Of a stretch of DNA of 51,468 nucleotides, positions 10,106-20,300 are shown piece after piece. The stretch comes from Endotrypanum monterogeii (Eukaryota > Euglenozoa > Kinetoplastea > Trypanosomatida > Trypanosomatidae): the NCBI GenBank assembly GCA_000333855.2, contig CM007336.1, forward strand, positions 491,471 through 542,938, in the 5' to 3' direction. Position 1 is the first letter of the stretch. Every line of letters starts with the position of its first letter. The position numbers and the translations under genes are program-made. The notes under the pieces are model-generated. The model worked only from the letters and a program-made list of their open reading frames with translations, was not told where the DNA came from and made no database searches.

Positions 10106-11318
10106 TGCGCTGACTTACCTTTGGTTCTCTGGATTGATCCCTACCACCACCACCCCTTCCGCCTCCTTCACTATCGTCCCTGCTCCTCGAGCGTATGGAG
10201 AATGGGCCTACGCTGGACGAGAAGGGGAAGGGGGGAGGAAGGAAAAGGATGGCGATGCAAAACAGTGGAGGGCATATATGCTGGTGGTTGCGCCAGTGCC
10301 GAGGTGGCGCTAGGGTACGCAAGGGGGGGGGGGAGCGTGAACAACGATCGACGAAAACGAGGCGGTGGCGCTAAGACGGAAGCGATGCCCAAAACCGAGG
10401 TGATGCTTTAAATTTTGGTGGTGGTGTGTTCGGATAGAAGACGTCATGGGTATGCATGAGCACCCGTGCGCACCTCCCCACCCCGGTTTGTGGGGGCAGG
10501 AATGGGGAGGGTCAATAGAAAGTAAAAAAAAAAAAGAGCGAGTGGCTGAGGTATGAGGAGGATGGAGAAGGCGGAATGGGGCGCGCACCTAGGAACTAAT
10601 TCCTTGTGCACGGGGGGGGGGGGAACTTCGAGAACAGCTCTGAGCGTGCGTGGAAGGATAAGGGAGAGGTAGTGGTAAACATACACCGCTTTCGTGCCCC
10701 TAGATTCGTTGTGCCTACACAGGGACGTGTGTGTGCGCCTCGCATCTCCGAGTCACCTCTTCCCCTCCATTTCCTTCCTCCCCTCTTTTTCTTCTCCCTG
10801 TCTCCAGTTCGCAGGTATATGGCACAATTTTTTTTACCCAACGACCCACATCAGCCTGGTTCAGGCTTCCAGCCCCACGCCCTGTTCTGCTTCCGCACCA
10901 CTCAGGTGGCCGTTTCTCCTCCAAACATTCACAGCGACAGAGATTGATGATGGAGTGGGGGTGGGGGCTTGGCAGTGGAGCGTGAAAGAATCAGAAATAT
11001 AAATAAATATATAAATATATATATATGGCCGGTCTATCAGACGACTCTCTTTCGCATTGATTGTGTCTCCTTGTGGAACGCAAGAATCCACTTGCACTTC
11101 CTCTTTGTTGTTGTTGTTGTTATGTATAAAAGTAATGTTAGGGTGGCAAGAAGGCCTCGAGGCGTTTGCCCCAACTTAACAGGGCGATAGGAGAAGAGAT
11201 ACACCCCGAGACGGGCAGAGCGCAAGCTCCGTCCCCCTTCCCCTTCCCCTTTCACGCACGCATGCACATACTCAAAAGCACCTTCACGCAGAGATAGCAC
11301 AAAGACTATTGTCGAAGG
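9786..11318. other. Intergenic region, giant gene to LRR gene
   Basis: About 1.5 kb with no supported gene, expected to be mostly 3'UTR of the 3691-residue protein mRNA. It holds a CA array at 10071-10103, G runs near 10321-10332 and 10610-10623, and an AT-rich stretch at 10999-11025. Confidence 0.75.
10071..10103. repeat. (CA)n microsatellite
   Basis: Uninterrupted CA dinucleotides, about 16 units. Confidence 0.9.
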
Positions 11319-14300
11319 CTAGGGACCTCTGACAAAATTGCGCCCGCCTCTTGATACCGGATGCAATGTGAGACTGCCGTTGTGGTGGGGCTTCTCTTGG
11401 TGCCGTTCCCGGCGCTTGCGATACTCCTGCTGCCGCTGCTTCATCGCCACATGACGTCGGGTGAGGCGCAGCGCTCGCAAGATACGTCGCACCCCCTGCG
11501 GTGGAGGCTGGAGGGTAGTTAGTCCCACTGTGGTGGCAGCGTCGCGCTCTAGCTCTACGCGCTGATGAACGGTGGCCTTTTCCTCTTTGCTTAGTTGCCC
11601 AATCTTACCGGTGCTGTGACCAGCTCGCACTGGACGCCCTTTGCCCAGGTGGTGCGCAGCGGCGCCTGCTGTCGCTGAGATGGCCGCCTCCACGGCGGAG
11701 GGCTGGAGTGCAGGAACGGGCAACTTGAGCACTGGCTGCGCCCCCTGCGAGTGTGGCGAGTCACTGCGTGGTGACATCTCCAGCGCTGCCCCAGTGCTAT
11801 CGTATCCGATCGCCTGCGCGCAGAGAACAGCACGAGAGAGCAACACACGTGTAGTGCCAGCTAGCACGCCGTCGAAGGGACGAGGATGCGCCGTTGAGAG
11901 CCCGACCCCATTCACAGAGACTCCGCGCGTCGCAGACGACGACGGAGAGTGTCTTTCATTTGCACCACCACTTCGGTGGCTCGTGGAGGAGGAGGAGGAG
12001 GAGGCTGAAGTCGTTGCCGTCGCTCGCTGAAGGGAAGGATCGACCATCTGCAGCATGGACGCCACATCCGCCAACGTTCGAGGCCCTTGTTGGTGTAGCA
12101 GCCGCCGTAGAGAAGCGTGTACAATTTTGCGGAGTGCATAACGCAGATGCAGCAACGCCACACCAAAGTCGAACGGGTCCTCCAATTGAAGAGAGGCATC
12201 CAATTTCCCAGCGGTGGCAGTCGTCGGGTCAACGCGCGGTCGCCCTTCAGCATTCGTTTCGCTCACCCCCGGCTCAGAGCCGGCGTGGCCTTGCTGAACA
12301 GCTGCCTGCGCTTGTGACCGATGAACAGCGACCCGCTCACGGCGGGCTTCGTCGGCGGTCTTGAGCATCTGGATGGCCCGTCTCCACTCGGATGGGTCCA
12401 GAGAGCGCATGGTGTCCATGTGCATGGCAACCTCCACCACGGTGGGGAGGGAGATGGTGAGCGCGGCCAGCGCCTTCCGGTGCGTCATAGCCGTCGCGTC
12501 ACTCCATTTCTCCAAATTGAAGGCATCCATCACCGCTGCAGAGTCGCGCGGGCCGTCAGCATCGCTGCTGCCTCGCTTCACCGCTGGCTGTGCGGGTGTG
12601 TAGAGGGGGTTTGTAGTGTCTATGGAGGAGTCCACCGTCGTCCCCACCTGCACCAAAGTCAACTTTCCCTGGCGGTTCTCCGTGGGCGGTTGTCCGAACA
12701 CGTCCGGACGCATCCGCATCACTGAGTGGAGGAGATGGGCAAGCGTTTTTTTAGTCACTAGCACGTCCCGCCGCGCGATTACTGCAAGAAAGGATATCAC
12801 AATCTCGTTGGAGATCGATCCGGCGGCGCCTTGCTCAGCTGAGGCGATAGTTGGTGGGGCCAAGGCTTGACGGAACTCTTTACGCGACGTCAGCTCACTG
12901 GCAAGACGTTCACAGTACATGTGAAGAGCGTTGTTGCGGAGGGTACATGCCGTCAGCAGCTCAGTGGTCGCCTCCAGCAGCGGTGCCAACGGAACACCAT
13001 GCTGAGAAAGATAAAACTCAAGAGCCGATGCAACAGGCAGCAAAGTGGCAGAGGTGACGCTGACCTCCAGTGATCGGCAAATCGTGCCGCGTACGAACTG
13101 CGGACTCAATATTGCTAACACTGTAGGACTACCGACAAACAGTTCGGGTCGGGTAACAAGGTTGGATGTGGGCGACGCGGAAACATCGGGAGTAGACAAC
13201 GGAGAAACCGCTGACTCTGTGGGGGAGGAAAACTGGGCAGCGTCAAGCATCATCGGTGAGGGGCCAGACGCGATGGCGTTGAGATGTTTTGCAATGACGT
13301 GGACCGCTGGCGCAAACGTGCCGTTGCCGGTGTCGCCTCGGTGTTTGGCAAATCGATCGCCATACACACCTGATGCCACTCTGCTTGCCCCACTCTGAGT
13401 GCCTTTCGCTGGCAGCCGCAGAGACAACGGCTCACACGAGAAGCCGCTGGTCAGGAGCGTTTTCACAGCAGCATGCGGCAGTGTGACGGGCACTCGACTT
13501 CCCAGACTCGTCACCATGTCCAGCGTATCCTGCACAACTCCGACTACCATGGTGCGAATGTGGTCCGCGTAGGAAACGAGAGCGGTTTCGGGGGACGCTG
13601 TAGGTCGCGAGGCGCACGGAGATACATGTCGCGAAGATCGCCTCGAGGCAGTTGAGTATGGGGCCTGAAGCCGCATCACCACTGCATCGGTGGCCGCGTG
13701 AGTGAGGGAGTCTGCGTGTCGCACGACGCACCAGAGAACATTCAAAAGCTGAAGTGTGGCACCTTCAAAGAGGTTGCGATTCACCAAAGACGGCTGCGTC
13801 TGGCGCTCTTGTGCCATGGCCGCCAGCTCACACGCCACTGCCTCCTTCGAGACAGCCGAGGCAGAGGCAGAGGAGGCGGCGCTGCGATCACCCGGTGAGC
13901 GGTGTTGTAGAACCTGCGCCTGCACCTTCCGGCGCACCACATCAATGGCGGCCTTGGGCAGGTCACCAAATATGCCCAGTCGTGAGAGGAGTAGCAGCGT
14001 CATCGCCAGGAGGTGAAGATAGAGAGAGGCTGCCTGCAAGTATCGAAGCACCACCACCTCTGCCTCATCAGATGCTTTTGTGCTCACCGACAGCGACGTG
14101 TCTTGGTCGTTTGCAGCCCCATGAAGGGCTGTTATCCACACGTTTATGTGCTTCCTCTGCTTCTCAGTAAAGAGTTGTCCTGCCACCGCCTGGGCGCGGT
14201 CAAGACTCACCGGCAGCCGCCACTGGCGACACACTCGGTCCCATTCCCGCTGCCGCACCCCGTTGACACTCGGATAAACAGCGACGCTTTTTTCCATGAT

Positions 14301-17300
14301 GGCCAGCACAGCCCACGCGTTGTCATCCAGCCGTGGGCGCAGCAGCCAAAATACACGCGCCGTGTACGTCAGAAATACCTCAGCGAAGTCCCTAAAGCCG
14401 TCCGACCCCGTCCCGATGCCTGGCCCACTGGCATCGGTGGACATGTCACTGGCGTCGTTGCCGCCCTTGGCAAGCCAGGAGGCCGTCATCGCGATTTGGT
14501 TGGCCGTCATGCCACCTCTGCGCACGTCGAAAGCCTGTTGGGACCCAGCCTCAGCCCCTGGTGTAGTGTGCTGAATGGGACGCCGGCAAAGCACCTTGAA
14601 GATAGTGAGCACCACGGGTATGGGAATAGGCGCGGGCATGGTGGCAAGTGCCGTTATCCCAGTCGCGTGCGGGTCGACTTCTAGTGCGCTCATGGAGTCG
14701 TCGCCTCGCCGCTCCTGAGCGTGGCGATCCATGTTTTTCCTCCGCAGGCCCCCAGCGTCGGACAACATGCGCGACGCATCATCGTGGCGAGGGAGGTCAA
14801 ATCCCTCAGCGCACCAGTGGTGGCGCATACTGCGCTCTGCCGCTGCCAACACACTCAGCTCGTCACTTTCGTGCCCAGATTCTGATGTCGGTGTGCGGCC
14901 AGCAGCGCCGAACATGTCCAAGACTGCAGCACCAGATAGCAACGCGCCGTCAGGGCTGCTGCTGTTCCTGTGAGCGGCTTCAGGAGTTTGGCCACGGGAG
15001 GACTCCCCCGAGACCGACCGCGAGTCCCGCGAGGTCACTGCGCGCAGCCCCCGCACCCTTGCCAGCTCCAACTCCTGTAGCTGCAGGAAGGTCTGCTCGC
15101 CAGGGGCGAGTAGTTCTTCTCTCCACTTGGTTGTCAGAACCTCCCAAATCCTGTCCTCTGCCGCGGTGGAGACGGTGCCGTGCAGTAAGCCCATACAAGC
15201 AAACAAAACTTCAGCCAGCGGTCGCGCAGTAATGTCGCGCAGGGGAACAAATAAGAGCAGCTCCGTTAAATGCCGCTGAAACTCTCGAGCGAGACGCAGG
15301 AAGCCGACCGCTGCCGCAGGATCGTCCTCTCCGTCGTCGACTGCTCCATCTGTAGCTGACCCATCGCGCATGACACCCGCTATGGAGGCATTGTCGAGCG
15401 ACGAGCGTCCACCAGCAGCTCGCACTGTGGCCGCGGCATGTGCGATGACTGCGTCGACGATGGCTGAGGCCGGCATCGCGCCGCTCTCTATTGCCTCAGT
15501 GACGCTAAACGAGGGGAGCCCCGACGACACATCTGGAGGCAGATGCTGGAGCAAGGGCGATGTGAGATCACTACCGGCGATGGGAGTGGCGGGCACATCC
15601 GAGTTAGCGACGCCGGTGTAGTGCCATTCTTCTTGACTGGCGCTCTGGTTGAGTGACCTCCTTCGCTCCTGCTCAATCCCTGAGGCATCCTCAACGACAT
15701 GCTGAACCGCAGCAGCCACGTCACACACCACCAGCCCTGCCCCCACCGACGGAGTACGACCGTCCGCCTTCTCGTCTACTTCCTGCTTCCCGTCTGTGTC
15801 TGAGCTGTGCGACGGTGCTGTGCATACTGACGCAAACCCGCGCAACACAGCGCCGTATTCGCCCCGCGAGAGGACTGTCGTTGCAACATTTGGTGCAGTT
15901 GATGTTGGCTGCTTTGCCTGTGAGACGGTACAGGGCGATTGTGCGGCAGTGGGGACCGCAGGGTCCAGCAGCGGTTGACTGAGTTCTTGGGCGAGTCGTG
16001 CCCATACGTAGTGGAGGAGGCTGCGACCAGGCTCGAAGGCATCTGCAGACTTGATCAACACCTGTAGAGCCACGAGAACAGCGGTCAGGTCATCCCGATC
16101 ACGCTGGCGCACAGCCAAGCGTATCGACAACCGCTGGGAGCTATGGGGATCCCGCATGAGAAGCTGCACACCACGAACTAGTGCAGTGCAGAGAGGGCGG
16201 GATGCAAGAGATGTGTCTCCTTCGCCAGTGGCGTCAGCGCCGTCTCGCACCGCAGGGCAGCTGTCAGTACCAAGGGAAGTCACTGGAGTTGCCATGGTCA
16301 CGATTGCATCGTCCACCAGCCGGCGTGTAAGCGAGAAGACACGCCCAATCGCGTCCATGCACCGGTGGGTAAAGAAGCGCTCCTGCGGGTCGCGCGGCAC
16401 AGCGGTGCTGATGGTGGAGATAATACACAACGAGGACCAAAGCAGCTCTGACTCTTCCCGCTGACAGCAGGCGCGGCGGACCTCAGGTGTGAGGCTGAGA
16501 AGTGCGTGAATGGTCTCGGATACGGTGCGGCACAGCTCTAACACGGCGGCCTCGACGAGAAGTCGAATGTCCTCCTCGCCGTCTCCCTGTAGGCGCTGCA
16601 AATAAAGCAACACCGACTCCATGCACGCATCCACGAGGCAGACGAGGCAGCTGAGGAAGAACCGATACTCACGGTTGAGATCGGTGCGCAGATACGGCGT
16701 CAGGATTTCTGGCGCTGTTTTTGCCGAAGCATCAGACATACCCGCTGTCGAGCGGAGGCGCTCCTGAGCGGCATAGGCTGCCCACACCTTTACGTAGTAG
16801 ATACCCACCTCGTATTGCCGTGGTGGGGCAGGTAACCCAGGAGAGATGGTGGCCAACCAGGTTCGATCGATGGTGCCATCGGCATTCATTCGGAAGTGCA
16901 GCGTCTCATCTGCGCTGCACATCTCCCCAGCCTCGTCCATATTTGTTGCCGTATCCCCGACAGTTACAGGGTCGCCGGGGACTGTCGCCGATGTGCTGGC
17001 GTCATGGGAGTCGTCTTTCCGTCGCCCGTGGTACTGACGTGCCTCTTCCTGGACATAGGCAGTGGCTTGCTTGAGCCCGAAGGTCACAACACGGTACTGA
17101 TCTCGCGTCGGGTTGCTTAGCAGGCCGCGGATAACAGAGCGGCGATGGTATCCCAGCAAAGACTCTGTGGTTCCTGCAACGAGATCTGACAGACTCAGCA
17201 GCGCTCTCAGTATGTTCACCGGTGGTTTACCAGCCCCGCGGACGGGCGATGGGACAGCGCGCACCTGCGATAAAATCGCGGTGATGGCAACCGCTTTCAC

Positions 17301-20300
17301 GGCCTCTGGAATGTGACGGTGATGCTTCAGCTCAATTTTCACAACAGTTTCAGCAATGTTGCACGCCCACGTCACCATCGCCCACACGCTCTGGCTGCTG
17401 AGGTACCCAACAAAATCCAGCAGTACCAGTGGCGCGGATTCACTGACGGTTGCTGCGGAGACCGCCAAGAGGGAGGGTGGCAACGATGTCGGCGGCTTCG
17501 CCTCCGCCTCCGCAACCGGAGAAGCCGCTTTATCCCGTGTGTGCGAGGGCAAGATGAAGGAATCCATCTCATCATCACCGAGCCGGGACAGGCGCTCCTG
17601 CACACGCAGATGCTGCTCCATGAACCGCACAAGGAAGCCTAATTGACGCGTACTGTTAGGGTTTGCAGCCATGAAAGGTGTTACCTCGGCACAGGCTCGG
17701 TGAGCGGGACTGGTGATTGCATAGAATGCCTGCACCGCCTCGTAGGAATCCTGCAGAGGCCTCAACAGTTCGCATGTAGCCACTGTTGCATCGTCAGCCA
17801 TATCCTCGTGAACTACTGGGTGGGCACTGCCCCAGTCGTGCCGACCAAACCGCACCCGCTCATCCCACGCTGCAATGTACGCCGCGAGGGACGATGCCGT
17901 GGTTTCGGCGGCCTCAGCAGTGCGCGACTGCAAGCTGCTCGTAGTTCCCAGGAGAGCCTCACCACGGTTGAGTAGAGCAAGAAACAAGGGAGCGCGGCCC
18001 CCAATAAAGGTGTCGACCCACTGCCTTGACTCTGCTGCAACCGTCGCCGCGTAGTCTGCCCCGTGCAGCTGCTGGATGGGAGCTGCAATGTCATCAATGT
18101 TGGGCAAGACAGGCGGAGGCAACCCGTAGTCAGGCGCCCGCCTCCGCCCGCCTCTACCAGCCCGTCGGATGCAGTAGAGGCTCACTTGGAGCAGCACCTG
18201 ATTCCACTGCGTCCGCACAACATTCACCACAGACATGTGTGGATTCGCAGCGTAGCGGGACAGCTGGGAAAGCAACATCAGCGTCGCTTCGCACACATCA
18301 GCATGGGTGGAGGCGTTGTCCAGTGACTGGGAACGGTGCAAAGCCGCCACGACCACGGGCAAAGCGGACGGCAGTAGATGCGTGTCTGCCCATGCAATCA
18401 GTGACTGGAGGTCCGCCTTCAACCGCACATGAATTTCGAAGAGCTCTCCCACAAACGTCGCGCTGCAGCAGAGAAGCCGCAGTGCGCCATCATCGCGCAG
18501 GAGGCCGAGAAGGCCCTGATACAATCGCATAACCTCTTCGTGCTTCACCTCAGCCAGCCCCGCCACCTGGTGAACACGAAATCCTTTCTGAGTGGCGTCC
18601 CTGCGTTGACGCCACTGACTTGCGAGAACAGAGAGGCTGCGCAACAGGGCCACCAGGGTCACTTGCTTCGCAGCAAGCGGAAGCGTGTCGCAGATGGAGG
18701 GGGTCTGCAGGACACGAAGCATCTCTAGCGCGTTGGCCAGCACCACCTCGGCATGCTGCTTGCAGGACACATGCAACAACGACATATCCTTGACAAGTGC
18801 CTTCATCCACTGTACAGCAAAGTAATCAGTAGCAACCGGGACAAATCGCGCTCCAGACATTGTGGAACCCAAATGAAACTCGGTCCGTGGGTAGCGCAAC
18901 TGCTGCTGCAGTTGCCACGCCGCCTGCGCGCTCTCCCAGGGTAGCGGGTTCCCTGCCAACAGAAGCGCCGCACCGATGTTGAGAACGTGCACGAATCCTT
19001 GCCGCTGGCGTACGAGGTCGAGAGGCGCGCGCCTACCTGACGCTGATGCATGCAGAGTCCGCAGTGAGCTGGGTGCGCTGTCGCTCATGTGCTCGATGCG
19101 TAGCAGAACGCCTGCGATGGAGACGAGAAGGTGGTGGAGAGACTCGAAAAGGGACAACCCAAGTTGCTGTTGCGAACTTTGAAGTATGCACAACACACGC
19201 CGCAGCGTCTCCTCCCGCGCCTGTACGCGCATCGAGAGCGGGAGGGACGCGGTTGCATCGGCACCGCGTTGGCTAGTATCGCTGGCGGCTCCTGGTGCCC
19301 CCGCTGTAGCAGCGCCCACTAGAGACATCACGGCGCCGGGGAGAGCGTTGCGCAGTAGCGTAGATTGATCGACTTTCTTTTGACTGGCGGCTTCGTTTGC
19401 TGTCCCCGCAGCTGGAGGAAGGGCGTAGAGGAGGCGCCACAGTTCGCACTGGGCATGCACGGTGGCTGCCCAGGCTTCCTCGAAGCAGCTCTGACGCCGC
19501 TGTGCGCCAAGACGGAAAAGTGTACTGAGAATGATCGGCGATTCTCCTGACAGCACAAGCGCCTGGATGATCGGGCTTGTGTTGCAAATTTCCGATGCAG
19601 ACGCTGAAGCGGCACGACTGTGACGGAGGTGACCTGTGCCTACTGCATTGCCGTCAGTGCAGCCTCGAATACCATCAAAAGTCTCTGAAGTGAACGAGGT
19701 GGGCATACCTGCGAGGCCGGCGCCGGCGCGACTGCGCGACTCGAAGCGTGAGCGGGTAGAGCCACCGTGGCCGTTGCCAGATCGCCTCTCCGATGTGCCT
19801 TGGTCCTCTTGCACAAGAACGCCGCCTTTGGCCTCGCTCGGTGATTTGTAGAAGAGGGACCGCTTGCCACGCTGACGGCGCAACGGCGGCGGAGCATCGG
19901 CCGTGCACCGACTGGAGCCACCCGAAGCTTCGTGTGCGTCCTTCAGTTCCACAGCTCCCACAGCGGCTGCCGGGGAGCCGTCGGATTCGCTGACACGATC
20001 CGCGTTGCTCTCTTGATTGACGCCGGTGTGATCGTCGAAGGGAGGTGCGTCGCTTCTCGTGGATGTCGCCCTCATCGTCAGCGGCGGCTGGGCGCCACGA
20101 CTTCGTTCATATTCTTGTCTGTCAAAACGCAACGCGTTGAGCAACAGCGCCGCTGCGCGACTCCCCAATACTTTCAAAGTGTCAGCGATGCGCCACGCAT
20201 CGTTGTCGCTGCTACCGGTGCAGCTGACGACTATGATGCGCAGCTGCAGCGCATCGGTGGCGGTGCTGATCCACAGGGGTAGAATCCGCAGCCACCACAC